A stretch of 64,000 nucleotides of DNA from Rhynchopus sp. YZ270_cl-10 (taxonomy: Eukaryota; Euglenozoa; Diplonemea; Diplonemida; Diplonemidae), in contig OZ037869.1 of the NCBI GenBank assembly GCA_964035575.1, forward strand, positions 806,001 to 870,000, read 5' to 3'. Under the pieces are notes generated by a model. That model worked only from the letters and a program-made list of their open reading frames with translations. It ran no database searches and was not told the DNA's origin. The first letter of the stretch is position 1, and each line of letters begins with the position of its first letter. Position numbers and translations under genes: made by a program. Below are positions 43,035-53,189 of the stretch, piece by piece.

Positions 43035-44087
43035 AACCATGGCAACACGGCCATACCTCTTCAACACCGTATCCCATCCCCCTTGTGACCACCTTGCTCC
43101 ATCCCCTCTCCTCTTGCTCCTCTCCCTCGCCCTCGTTTCCCTCAGGTGCAAATAAGGCCACTCCCTACCCCCTCCAAAGTCCCCATCCCTCACCCCTTCT
43201 CTAAACTTTAGTCCCTCAAAAACGCTTCACTCCGACAAATGAACCGTTTTCCCAAAGGCACGCCGCTCAGGAATGAATGATCCAAGAAGTGCAACCACAA
43301 CCTGTGAACCCTCAGGTGTAATACATTCATCCCGCATTGGTGTATCGAATAGCCGACTCTCCACTCTAGCCCCCGACCCCTTCTCCATGATGACAGCACT
43401 CCTCCCCCCTCCCCTTCCCTCCCCACCAAACAACGCCACAACCACCTCTGAGGCCTCCCTAAGCCGTTAAGGGTATTGCTCGTTTGGTATGTTGAAACTC
43501 AAAAAATGCGTCAGTTTCATTTGCACTCAGGACATCAACACATTACTGCAAACACATAAACACGAAAACCAAGAAGTCTACGTGTGGTACGTCGTTGAAG
43601 AAAGGGTAACGTACTTCAACCATAAACCTCGTGCAAGATGGAAGGTGAGTGAATCGGGATCCGCTCCAAAGGGAAGTCATTCTTGCATCGTTCGCTGCGA
43701 CATCATAAGGCACACCCAGGAAGAAAGCATAGAGAGCCAGTAACAAGTTTTAAAAAATAGTGGGGGGGAAGCTTTATTTTTGTAATACTTTTTTGTGTGT
43801 ATTTTTTTTGGGGAAAGTTGAATGGATTTTTGCCAATGAAAAACACCCGTCATCATCACCTAGTTGTGCACAACGGGAGAATCTCAAAAGACGCACAGAC
43901 CTGCACCAAAACAGTCCTGTTTACTAAACTGGTTGGGGGGAAAGGGACGTCTTCCGAGGGGGGAGGGAAGACTACTTTGTTTGGGTAGAACATAATACAA
44001 ACTACGTACACCAAAGGCGAGCCTTTGGTGTGCGCTTATATGAAAAATTCAAATAAAAAGACAAAAAGATGGCACCTGTATCCGACC
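43035..44087. other. Intergenic, no gene accepted
   Basis: 43040-43460 is C-rich on the plus strand, like 15300-17200. 43489-43743 has an 84-codon plus-strand frame with no recognised domain. The rest is AT-rich, ending in an inverted ACCAAAGG/CCTTTGGT near 44009-44030. Confidence 0.4.
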
Positions 44088-44357
44088 TTAGTAGTAGTAC
44101 GCTGGGTAGGAGAGGGCGCGGGCACGTCTGACCGATGCAGAGAGCGCAGCGTCAGCCTCGGCACGTGCAATGGAGCTGCGTGCAGAGGCAATGGCGACGT
44201 CCGTTGAGGTCACTGCAGGGATGTATGCCCTAGGGGACACAGCGCTCGCGTACGCCAGATCTGCTGCGTACGACGAGTACAGCGGCGTCGTTGCCACGTA
44301 CGGTGCCACGTAGGGGGTCACGTACGGGGTGGCCAGAGCATCGTAGTAGTAAGACAT
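44088..44357 (-). CDS. Small Tyr/Ala-rich protein
   Basis: This 89-residue protein starts MSYYYDALATPYVTPYVAPY and ends PAYYY. It has a Tyr/Pro/Thr-rich first half, with PYVTPYVAPYV a near-perfect four-residue repeat, and an Ala/Arg-rich, probably helical second half. I know no family for it. It is supported as a gene by GC-rich codon use, minus-strand orientation like all neighbours, and a strong acceptor-like site (CACTCTCCACAG, ending 44392) 35 bases before the ATG. The leader contains an AACAC array similar to that of the F-box gene. Hydrophobic tyrosine-rich small proteins of this type are sometimes structural; that is a guess. Confidence 0.6.
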   Translation of the reverse strand: MSYYYDALATPYVTPYVAPYVATTPLYSSYAADLAYASAVSPRAYIPAVTSTDVAIASARSSIARAEADAALSASVRRARALSYPAYYY

Positions 44358-44739
44358 GGTGTTGTGTGTTGTGTTGTGTTCGTAAGAAGAGCTGTGGAGA
44401 GTGGAGAGTGGAGAGGGTGGTAATTGTGGTAATCGTAAGGATATTGTCAAAGAGGGCAATATTGTGGCTTGGCCGAATAATATGGCAGAAGGAACTGCAA
44501 AAAGAACTAAAAGGTGGCGGGGCATAACTCTCGCGTGGTGGTTGTGGCATCCAGTATGGAGGTTCAAGGGGAGATGTGGGTTCTTTTTTTCACTTGGTCA
44601 CAAAACACAAATGGCAGAACGAGAAGCTCGTTCTCGGGGGAGTCGTGGGGATGACCGATCAAAAAAAAAAATCAAAAAGGAACGGGGGACGTTGGAACAT
44701 CATGGGGTGGAAATCGAAAACAAATCACAGGTCCACTAT

Positions 44740-45546
44740 CTACAGCTTGGGCATACGGATGCCTGCGTCGAGACGAACGGACTCTGCGTTGAAGAAGGGG
44801 ATCTCGGTCATGGCCTTGACGAGAAGGCCGATCTCGGCGGGGCGGCCGAAACGGTTGTTGGGGAAGAGCTGCGAGCCGAGGAGGGAGGCCTGGACCTTGC
44901 TGAGCTTGCTGATGTCTCTGTTGTCGACGGGCTTCTTTGCGCCGGTCATGGCGGTGTCGAAGAGGCCGGGGCAGATGGTGTTCACCCTGATGCCGTACTT
45001 GCCCAGGTCACGCGCCATCGGCAGCGCCATGCCGAGCACTCCCGCCTTCGACGCGCTGTACGCGCTCTGTCCGTTCTGCCCCTCCACGGCGGCCACAGAC
45101 GCAATGTTCACAATGAGACCACGCTCGCCCTCCTCGTTGGGGTCCTGCTTGGCCATGATGGCAGACGCCTGCGCAGAGACAATGAAGGTTCCCTTCAGGT
45201 TGATGTCGATGACACGCTGGAAGCCGGCCAGGCTGTGTGCCTCACCCTTGCGGGACACCATCGCCATGGCGGCTCCGATACCCGCGGAGTTCACAACAAC
45301 GTCGACGTGGCCGAACTTGGCAACGACGGCAGCCAGGGCAGCCTCAACGGCCTTCTCGTCCGTCACGTTCACCTTCTGGAACAAAACCTTGTCCGACCCA
45401 AGCTCAGCCTCAATTGCCTTACCCTTCTTCTCGCTCATGTCGAACACTGCCGCCTTCGCGTTGTGCTCCACAGCCATGCGCACAACTCCCTCTCCCAGAC
45501 CAGAGGCTCCTCCGGTCACAACGTACACAAGTCCATCGATCTTCAT
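44740..45546 (-). CDS. Short-chain dehydrogenase, HSD17B10-like
   Basis: This 268-residue protein has a full SDR fold: TGGASGLG (11-18) for NAD binding, NSAG (85-88), Ser149 and YSASK (Y162, K166) as the catalytic triad. PGLFDTAM and the C-terminal MTEIPFFNAESVRLDAGIRM are like type-2 3-hydroxyacyl-CoA dehydrogenase (HSD17B10). Those enzymes oxidise 3-hydroxyacyl-CoA in mitochondrial fatty-acid and isoleucine breakdown, and human HSD10 is also part of RNase P. No targeting peptide is visible, as in human HSD10. Other SDR substrates are possible. An acceptor-like CTTCCTATAG ends at 45582, 36 bases before the ATG. Confidence 0.9.
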   Translation of the reverse strand: MKIDGLVYVVTGGASGLGEGVVRMAVEHNAKAAVFDMSEKKGKAIEAELGSDKVLFQKVNVTDEKAVEAALAAVVAKFGHVDVVVNSAGIGAAMAMVSRKGEAHSLAGFQRVIDINLKGTFIVSAQASAIMAKQDPNEEGERGLIVNIASVAAVEGQNGQSAYSASKAGVLGMALPMARDLGKYGIRVNTICPGLFDTAMTGAKKPVDNRDISKLSKVQASLLGSQLFPNNRFGRPAEIGLLVKAMTEIPFFNAESVRLDAGIRMPKL

Positions 45547-45793
45547 AGTGTGTAGGTGGTGTTGGTTGTTTAAGTATGGACCTATAGGAAGTGAGTGGGA
45601 TCAAGACAGAAGTGTCAATGGAAAACCTTTGGAAAGGGGTTTGGTATTATTTAGCAAACGTGGCATCGTGCGTATCCCATTTTGAGGATCGCAATAGAGA
45701 AAAACTGTTAAAATTAGACAAAAAAAAATTGGAATTGTCCAATCCTGTCGGGTTCTTCTACCCCCCCCCCCCTTTAAGCCCCCCCCCCCCCCC

Positions 45794-47369
45794 TAGGGGC
45801 CGCAGTCCCCTAAGGAAATTATGTAACAATAATTCATTTTGCCACTTTTTGGCGTATAGTGGCCACAACCTGCAGAGAACCACCCCAGAATAGGTCAGAA
45901 ACACCCTGTGAGGCAAAATTGGGTGAAAATTCGACTCTAGAATGTGAAAAAATGGGAAAAAATAGCAAAAAACTGGCTTTTTGGGGGTTTTGGCCATTTT
46001 GGCCAAAACCCCGATTTTTCATGAAAAAACATGAAAAAAACACCAAATTCGATGTTTCAGAGAGTCATTTGAGACCTATTTTGCCCCAAAAACGTGCTTG
46101 GAGTCCATTCTCGCCTGTTTTTCACATTTTTACGCCTTTTCTTTGGTGAATTTGGCCAAAATTTGGAAAAAAAGACCCCCTGTCCACCCCCTGTCTACCC
46201 CCTGTCCAAGGCCAGGATTTTTCCCCTGGCCATCACATAAAGTAGGGTATGGTGCAAATTTTGGTACATACCCCCCCAAAAAATGGTCTGCGGACCCAAC
46301 GGAACCGTTTTTTTACCCATTGGAGGACTTAGAAGCACTAGAAATGGGGAAAATGAGTGAAAAATTGCCCTCCCCCCCAGAGAGGGGGGTAGGGGCGGTT
46401 TTTGGGCTAAAAAATGCCAAATTAGGGCCGTCAGAGGCCTCTTGGGGTCACTCTCCTGTGGAAATCATACTCCAGGGGGTCCTGTGGGCCTGATTTCGAC
46501 GAGCTGCACCCTTTTGGGCCCCTCGAACCGATCTTGGTTTGAAATATTGAGTCGAATATGACCCCTGGACAGGGGGTAGACAGGGGTCATTTTGACCTCA
46601 AAACACCAAAAAGCGGCCAAAAAAAGTACCTAAAGTGTCCAAAACAGGTCGGAATAGACTCACGGGACATCCCTGGGGTAGTTTTGTGTCCAAGCAGCTG
46701 TCATGATGTCGAAATTTTACAATTTTTTTTGAAAATTTGGTCAAAAATGGTCATTTGTCCCAAAATGGCCCAAATGGCCGATTTGTGCTTTATTTTCCAT
46801 TTTTTTTGTGTTTCTGGTAATCAGTCACCCAAAAAAAAGGACACATTTTTGCCATACCATACATATTTGTTCGGTTCCTCCCATTTTTTGTGCAATTTTT
46901 CGTGTTTTTTGCATTTTTTTTGCATTTTTTTTGACCAAAACTTAGTGAAACTTAGTAAAACTTAGTGAAACTTAGCAAAACTTAGTGAAACTTAGTGAAA
47001 ATTTGCTGAAAATAACCCCAACAAAACCATTTCTTGAGCGGAATACCCCCCTGTATGGGTAATTGTGGTTGAAAATAGGTGCCTAGAACATGTTCTGAGT
47101 GGTTTTGGGGGTGAAATAGCCCCAAATACCCCCACAAAGCAAAAAATGTGCCAAAATTGGCCATTTTGCCCCAAATGGCCAAAAAGGCTGAAAATCCTAT
47201 TTTTTCACACTTTTTTCACTTTCTGAGGTGCCAAACCATGAAATTCTGGGTCACACTGCCCCGGAAACCTATTTTGGGTGTCAGACACACCCTGAGGTGC
47301 CCACTAGATGCCCAAAAAATGACGAAATAATTATTGTTACATAATTTCCTTAGGGGACTGCGGCCCCTA
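45794..47369. mobile_element. 1.6 kb TIR element set in poly-C
   Basis: The two ends are exact 41 bp inverted repeats starting TAGGGGCCGCAGTCCCCTAA (45794-45834 and 47329-47369). Outside them lie C runs on the same strand (45778-45793 and 47370-47386), as if the insertion duplicated or targeted a C tract. The inside is rich in GGCCAAAA-type motifs, has CCCCTGTC repeats near 46188-46210, and an AAACTTAGTG array at about 46938-47000. No transposase is recognisable, so it is non-autonomous. Family unknown. Confidence 0.7.
46938..47000. repeat. Short tandem array (AAACTTAGTG)n
   Basis: Six near-identical 10 bp units lie inside the TIR element. Confidence 0.6.
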
Positions 47370-47487
47370 CCCCCCCCCCCCCCCCTAGCCACTCTGTGTA
47401 CAGTTAACTTAAAGAGTAGAACCGATGGAAGGGGAAAGACCTTACATCGGCACTTGGCATCTCTCTCTCTCCCCCCCCCTTGGTGTC

Positions 47488-48264
47488 TTACATTTCCTCC
47501 TCTGCATCCGCGTCCTCTTCAGCAGCGGCATTGTCTTTGTCGTCCAATCCCAGGTCTTTTGCGGCCTTCTTGACTAGATCAGCTCCATTCTCTCCAAGGA
47601 AGTCCTTTTTCGCCTGCTTGAGAAGATCCTCTTTCTTCGCCGCAGCTGCCTTTTGCTCTTGGTCTTTGAGAATGGCTTTGTACTGTGGAGTCATTGGAAT
47701 CTTTTTGAAGACTTCCTCTTTGTCTTTGCAATGCTTTGAGGTGACACTGCATAGGTTGATTGCGAGAGTCTCCATGTCTCCTGCACCGATTCCGACTCCG
47801 AGTTTTATTATGGATTCAATCTTTTCTTCATGCTCCTCGACGAAGAAATCACAGAAGAGACGAAGGGCGCGGGTAGTCTCCATTGATGGGGTTGGACCGG
47901 ACTGGAGGTCGGTTCTCAGATAGAGCGATACTTTGTCATCCTCGCGTGTGTAGAGGCCGTAGCCGCTCATCAGAGGGCAAAGTCCTTCAATCATCTCTGC
48001 TGTGCGGACTTCGCTCTCAAGGTAGGCCACCTTCTTGCCCTTCCCTCCCCCCCTCCGTTTGACGTCAGGCCGCGCCTTCTCAGTGCTCAGCAACGCCCCC
48101 AGCTCCCAAGCAATGGCAAGGCACTGTGTGCATTTTATAGCGTCGCTCTCAAGCAGCATGGTCCCGTCCAGCCTCTCCTTGTCGGTGCGTGGTCCATCCT
48201 TCCGATTCACCTTACCTCCATTCGCACCAAGCATCAAGCATAGTAGCAACACCGCTACTTTCAT
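47488..48264 (-). CDS. Canopy-like ER protein (DUF3456)
   Basis: This 258-residue protein begins with a signal peptide (MKVAVLLLCLMLGANG). It then has CTQCLAIAWELGALL (Cys45, Cys48), SEVRTAEMIEGLC (Cys96), a RLFCDFFVEEHEEKIE helix and INLCSVTSKHC. This is the six-cysteine saposin-like pattern of Canopy/FGF-signalling regulators, which act in the ER as folding helpers for membrane receptors. The C-terminal tail is Lys-rich then strongly acidic and ends AEEEM, with no KDEL-type signal. Together with the disulfide isomerase it suggests an ER folding function. An acceptor-like TTTTTTTCAG ends at 48282, 18 bases before the ATG. Confidence 0.82.
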   Translation of the reverse strand: MKVAVLLLCLMLGANGGKVNRKDGPRTDKERLDGTMLLESDAIKCTQCLAIAWELGALLSTEKARPDVKRRGGGKGKKVAYLESEVRTAEMIEGLCPLMSGYGLYTREDDKVSLYLRTDLQSGPTPSMETTRALRLFCDFFVEEHEEKIESIIKLGVGIGAGDMETLAINLCSVTSKHCKDKEEVFKKIPMTPQYKAILKDQEQKAAAAKKEDLLKQAKKDFLGENGADLVKKAAKDLGLDDKDNAAAEEDADAEEEM

Positions 48265-48493
48265 TGTAAAATTCGTAGTTCCTGAAAAAAATTGAACATT
48301 TTTGGGTGAGGTAGTGAAGCGCAATGGGAGGTAATGAAAAAGGTGAGTGGGTTTTGTAAACACATCGTTTTTCCGTAGGAAGGCAGAATGGAGGTTTTGG
48401 AAAAAGACCTCTCAAAAAAATTCGCTTGAAAACCATGGTTTTTCCTGATGGAAATCAGAAAAATTGAGGGGGGGAAATGCGCCCTAATTTCTT

Positions 48494-50971
48494 TTACAAC
48501 GTTCCTTCAGGTTTGAAGGGTTTTTCATCTTCTTCAGGTATTTGCTGGTTTACTCCGAGCTGGGCGAAGGCTTCGCTCGATGCGGTACCGTTGTTTGTTA
48601 TACATGGTTTGGTTTGGGGTTGGTCGCTGTTTGTCTTCCAGTAGCCGAGGACACTGACAAGCGAGTTGACGCTGTTTGGCTTGGCACCACCGTGGAGGAC
48701 GAAAAGATTGAGACTGGTGAGGGTTTCTTCGAGCATCTTCTTTTGGTCGAGCCAGAAGTAGGCGTAATCCTTGTCCTGAGCGACCACCTCGGGCGGCGGG
48801 AAGACCATTACCTTATCCCCCAACCCTTCTTCTCCTAAAGGCGAGTTCCCTGTGATAATCTGCTCCACCAGCGTGCACGCATGCTGGATCACATTCTTGA
48901 TGTACCGCGACTCTCTGAACTTCGACCGGTTCTCCGTTGCAAGCATTTCAATCTTTTCCTGCAGCTGTTCACACAGTCTGTTGCAGTGCTTATGCAGAGG
49001 AGGCACGGCGTCTTTTAGGACACGGGTTCGTTCTTCGAGGAGTTCTGAGGTCCATTCATGCTTGGGTGGGTTGAGGTCGCAGGTTGACAGGGACGCATTC
49101 TGTTCGAGGATGTATTCTTCTAGGAGGTGAAGCACTTCTGTGAGGGTGACACGGAAGGATTCGTGGGGGGCGTACTTAATGGTGGTGGAGATCATGTGGA
49201 GGACAGGGCTGAGGAGGCCGTTGAGGAGCTCGAGGGCGTCGCCCTGGTCGTATTGGAGGAGCGTGGTGTGCAGGCCTGCGAAGGCACCGGGGAGGGGCTG
49301 CATGGCTTGGACGAGGGTCTTCACGACCTCGGTGAGGCGTGCTCGCCAGAGTTGGTCGTCGCGTCGTCGGCCCTGCTGCAGTACTTCAAGCTCCTTCTCC
49401 TTGACAGAGAGTTCCTCTTCCTTCTTCGCCCACTGCTGCCGGATCGTCTGCACCGCCTGCAGCAAGTCGTCGTAGTCCTGTCGCAGGCGGTCAAATAGAA
49501 CGTGGCTAGTGTCGCTGCTCCGAACAACGGTGTTGAACTGCTCCTCCATCTCCGCCGCTTTCGTTTCCAAGTCCTTCACCCGTTTTTGTGAAAGCGCTTC
49601 AACCAAAGATTTAACAGTCTTAAACCTCGCATTCTGTGCCTGCAAAGAATTGCTCTCAGGAAACTCATCCGAATCATCAGGGTTGCCCAACGTCACAGCC
49701 TCTTCAAGTTGTCCCTTAAGACTGTCGACCTCAGCGGTTAGTTCTTGGACGCGAAGGTTGAGGCGGCGGACCTGCTCCTCTTCTCGCTTGAGTGTGTCGA
49801 TGTAGCGTCGTTCGAGACGCAGTTTTTGCTTCTTTTTCATAGGTATGTTTGCGGACAGCTTTGGTTGGCGGTAGAACTCTGTGAGGATCTCCTTGACCTG
49901 CTCTGCTGAAAGCGAGAGACCACACATCTGTGCTGCTGCGGCGATCCCCTTTTCTATTGAATTCGCGGCCGATAAAATAGGATTCGACCCAGCAAGGTTC
50001 GCAAAGTCATACGTCTCTGCTGGTCCTGGAGCTGTCTGTTCTACGTATTCTGGGATGTTGTCGTCTTCGTCCTCACTCTCTTCTGACATTGGCTTGGCAA
50101 TGTTCGTTTTATGTGTGCCTCCTGCCGGCTGTCTTCCGAAACCTTGCGGATTGATCTTCACCTCAGACAGAAACATTCCTACATCAGACCGGAGGGCGGC
50201 CACCACATCCTCTAACGCTTCTTTGTCTGTTTTGTCTTCGGTGATGTCATCATTTGCTGTCCCATTTTCAACTAGAAGGTCTTCTTCTCTAATCGCCGAC
50301 AGACTTTCCAATGAGGACGCACCCGACAACACCGATTTGATCATTTCAAGGCACGACAATGCGTTCCGGATGGTTGTGGTCATTGAGGAGAGCTGTTGGC
50401 TCGAGAGATCTGCAGCTTGACTCGCATCGGTCCCTCTGCGCGATGCATACCCACCTGTGGGGGCAGAGAAGGCAGGGGGCTTTTCATCTGCACATTCTTC
50501 CAAGACGCGGTCAGCTCGGCTGCTAAGGTGTTGCGCCTCCTCCAGCCATGAGCGCAGCTCTGACTTCATCGGCGCAGTGTCAATGTGTCGTGCAATGGTG
50601 TTCGCCTTTCGAAGGAGCGAAACGCTAACCCCCCTGTAGTTGCCAATGACTGGAAGACCGTCGTCACCTTGCGCAGCACCCAGTACAACGTCACCTAGGG
50701 TAGTCCCCTGGGCTCGTGTGTCAACCTCGGTCACATCGATGCGGTCGCTTAGCTTTGATTTGAGTTTTTGTAGTCTTTCCAGCTCAACGTTGACAGGGGG
50801 CAGGCGGACTGTCAAGTTGCGTGCCTTCCCAACCAGCTTCTCATGTGCATCGACCTCCGCCCCTGCCCTGCTATCATAAGCCTCAGTCGCCTCCTCCACA
50901 GCCTTGAGCACAACACCTCCTCGGTTGCTCATCATGTCCTTCAGGACATAGTTGTTGGGGGGTGCGTTCAT
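48494..50971 (-). CDS. Large coiled-coil protein, unknown function
   Basis: The frame from the Met of MNAPPNNYVLKDMM encodes 825 residues. The first half is polar and helical with an acidic stretch (EESEDEDDNIPEYVE). A long coiled coil follows, from KKKQKLRLERRYIDTLKREE to KEKELEVLQQ, and then a mixed helical C-terminal third. I recognise no enzyme motif or known family; a cytoskeletal or scaffold protein is the natural reading. The Met was chosen because an acceptor-like CCTTTTTCTTTCAG ends at 51010, 39 bases upstream, and the frame before it looks like leader. A family 3 hairpin (51026-51117) lies just upstream of that acceptor. Confidence 0.75.
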   Translation of the reverse strand: MNAPPNNYVLKDMMSNRGGVVLKAVEEATEAYDSRAGAEVDAHEKLVGKARNLTVRLPPVNVELERLQKLKSKLSDRIDVTEVDTRAQGTTLGDVVLGAAQGDDGLPVIGNYRGVSVSLLRKANTIARHIDTAPMKSELRSWLEEAQHLSSRADRVLEECADEKPPAFSAPTGGYASRRGTDASQAADLSSQQLSSMTTTIRNALSCLEMIKSVLSGASSLESLSAIREEDLLVENGTANDDITEDKTDKEALEDVVAALRSDVGMFLSEVKINPQGFGRQPAGGTHKTNIAKPMSEESEDEDDNIPEYVEQTAPGPAETYDFANLAGSNPILSAANSIEKGIAAAAQMCGLSLSAEQVKEILTEFYRQPKLSANIPMKKKQKLRLERRYIDTLKREEEQVRRLNLRVQELTAEVDSLKGQLEEAVTLGNPDDSDEFPESNSLQAQNARFKTVKSLVEALSQKRVKDLETKAAEMEEQFNTVVRSSDTSHVLFDRLRQDYDDLLQAVQTIRQQWAKKEEELSVKEKELEVLQQGRRRDDQLWRARLTEVVKTLVQAMQPLPGAFAGLHTTLLQYDQGDALELLNGLLSPVLHMISTTIKYAPHESFRVTLTEVLHLLEEYILEQNASLSTCDLNPPKHEWTSELLEERTRVLKDAVPPLHKHCNRLCEQLQEKIEMLATENRSKFRESRYIKNVIQHACTLVEQIITGNSPLGEEGLGDKVMVFPPPEVVAQDKDYAYFWLDQKKMLEETLTSLNLFVLHGGAKPNSVNSLVSVLGYWKTNSDQPQTKPCITNNGTASSEAFAQLGVNQQIPEEDEKPFKPEGTL

Positions 50972-51025
50972 AGTGAACGCAGAAGTGGGGAAGGGGGGTG
51001 GGGATGGGTCTGAAAGAAAAAGGTT

Positions 51026-51117
51026 GACTTGAAATACAAAACCCTCTCGTGACAGTATACCTTTGGTACACGATCGGATGTACCGGGGGTGGACATCCAA
51101 CCATGCAGTCCTACATC
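51026..51117. repeat. Hairpin repeat, family 3 (full copy)
   Basis: It repeats the block order of the 8118 copy: GAAATACAAA, CCCTCTCGTGACAGT, GGTACA, GGGTGGAC, CCATGCAGTCCTACA. The internal stem is GGATGT/ACATCC instead of CATGATTGG/CCAATCATG. Confidence 0.55.
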
Positions 51118-51437
51118 CATTTCGTGGTTTACATCTGATATGTGCTACTCCAATAGATATTTGAAAGTGTTGGCGCCAGGAGGGAACCACGCAGAGAGAA
51201 TGTTCACAAAACGAACAAATCTAATGTCGTAACGAAGTGTTTCGTCTCCGCCCCGCAAGGAAGGGTGATCATCATAGGGGGGAAAAGGAGGTGATGGGGA
51301 AAGGGTTGATATTGTTTAGTTTTGTTCGGATACTGTGGCGAAATGACGTCCAGAAGCGTCGTTGCAGAGAAAATATGTTTGCTAACTTTTTCGTTTTTTT
51401 TTGTTTTTTTGTTTTCTTTTTTGAAAATTGGTCAAAT

Positions 51438-51470
51438 AGTGTGTATTGGCATTCAGAGGAATGACGCACT
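51438..51470. repeat. Hairpin repeat, family 5
   Basis: CATTC (51450-51454) pairs with GAATG (51459-51463) around AGAG. AGTGTGT (51438-51444) pairs with ACGCACT (51464-51470) with one G-U. Confidence 0.5.
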
Positions 51471-51809
51471 CTGGCACCAGAACTGCCTAAAAAGACAAAA
51501 AAAAAAAAAGTTCCGCCCCAAAATAGAAATAAAACACACAATTACCCGCCCGTTTTTTTGTCTGCACTCCTTCTAATAGAAGAGCGTCTTTTTTTTGTTT
51601 CATTTGCACAAAAAAATCCCCCCAGCCAGTTCCTCCCCCCCACCCCCCGTACACTTCATGGTCTGCTCCTTGAATAGAAGGGTGCAGAGAATATTTTTTG
51701 ATGTGAGTCCTTTTTTTTAGCCCGCCCTTATAGCGTGGATAAACGCAAAACAAGGGAAATACAGCAAGAATTTGGAGCCTCTACACGATGTGAACACGGC
51801 GGTGAAATA

Positions 51810-51958
51810 AATGACATGACATGTGCCTTTTACATGTAAAATGACATGTGAGAAGCACTGACATGTTCCACATAAAAATGACATGTACTCAACAGGTCAT
51901 TTTACCTGTGTCATACGTCACTGCTTCTCACACCTGTGGCACATGACATGTCGTTTAC
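51810..51958. mobile_element. MITE-like inverted repeat rich in ACATGT
   Basis: The left end GACATGACATGTGCC is nearly the inverse of the right end GGCACATGACATGTC. GTGAGAAGCA and TGCTTCTCAC inside also pair, as do AAAATGACATGT and AGGTCATTTT. No coding capacity. Confidence 0.5.
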
Positions 51959-52473
51959 TTCAGCGTCGTGAAGGAGGAGGGAGGGGTACCGGTGTGATAA
52001 TGTGGCAGTTCACATTCTCAGATAGAATGTCCACGCTGGGGGGGTGGGGTCGCAATAAAAGAAAAAAAGAACAAAAGACAAAGCCGAGACAGTCCATCTG
52101 CTCGTCCAGTGCCCTTTGCTCTTGGCCCCATATAGAGTAAACCACCTTCACACAAAAAAACGGATCCATAACGACCCAAGACTCACAGCTTGATCCCCAC
52201 AAAAACAAATCACCAAGGGTAGGGTAGGGAGGCTAGAAAAAAAGGGGGGTGAAGGATAGCAAAACGCCTCCCCCCTTTTAGACGTATCTCTCGGACTCTG
52301 CGCTGTTCGGTACGCTTCTTCGAAGGAATTTTTCGACCATTATACTGTAATGTTTTGGGGTGTTTTTATTTTGGTACAATTTCAGCACATTTCCCCCCCC
52401 CCCCCCCCCCCCTTAGGCATACATAGCGTGCGAACGGCTCATTCGCATCATTCGCATCCTGTTCGCATTGGGT

Positions 52474-52517
52474 ATTCGCATCCTGTTCGCATTGGCCAAT
52501 GCGAACAGGATGCGAAT
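52474..52517. repeat. Perfect 44 bp palindrome
   Basis: Two 22-base arms of ATTCGCATCC / GTTCGCATTGG type meet between 52495 and 52496 without a spacer. A poly-C tract of about 20 lies about 60 bases upstream. Confidence 0.6.
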
Positions 52518-52589
52518 GACATGCGAATAACATTTATTATGGGGTGGCGACAGGCAAGTTCTCATTTTTTGGTCAATTTCCGCACTACA

Positions 52590-53187
52590 CAGTACACAGT
52601 ACACACAATATACACAGTATACACAGTATACACAGTATACACAGTATACACAGTATACACAGTATACACAGTATACACAGTATACACAGTATACACAGTA
52701 TACACAGTATACACAGTATACACAGTATACACAGTATACACAGTATACACAGTATACACAGTATACACAGTATACACAGTATACACAGTATACACAGTAT
52801 ACACAGTATACACAGTATACACAGTATACACAGTATACACAGTATACACAGTATACACAGTATACACAGTATACACAGTATACACAGTATACACAGTATA
52901 CACAGTATACACAGTATACGCAGTATACACAGTATACACAGTATACACAGTATACACAGTATACACAGTATACACAGTATACACAGTATACACAGTATAC
53001 ACAGTATACACAGTATACACAGTATACACAGTATACACAGTATACACAGTATACACAGTATACACAGTATACACAGTATACACAGTATACACAGTATACA
53101 CAGTATACACAGTATACGCAGTATACACAGTATACACAGTATACACAGTATACACAGTATACGCAGTATACACAGTACACAGTATAC
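52590..53187. repeat. Microsatellite, 9 bp unit (TATACACAG)n
   Basis: More than 60 copies run almost without change; the only common variant is TATACGCAG. Because 9 is a multiple of 3, frames stay open on both strands; these are not genes. Confidence 0.95.
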
Positions 53188-53189
53188 CA

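Noticed and set aside
43489-43743. 84-codon plus-strand frame
   Set aside because: It looks mildly protein-like but has no recognisable family, no acceptor site and the opposite strand to all genes.
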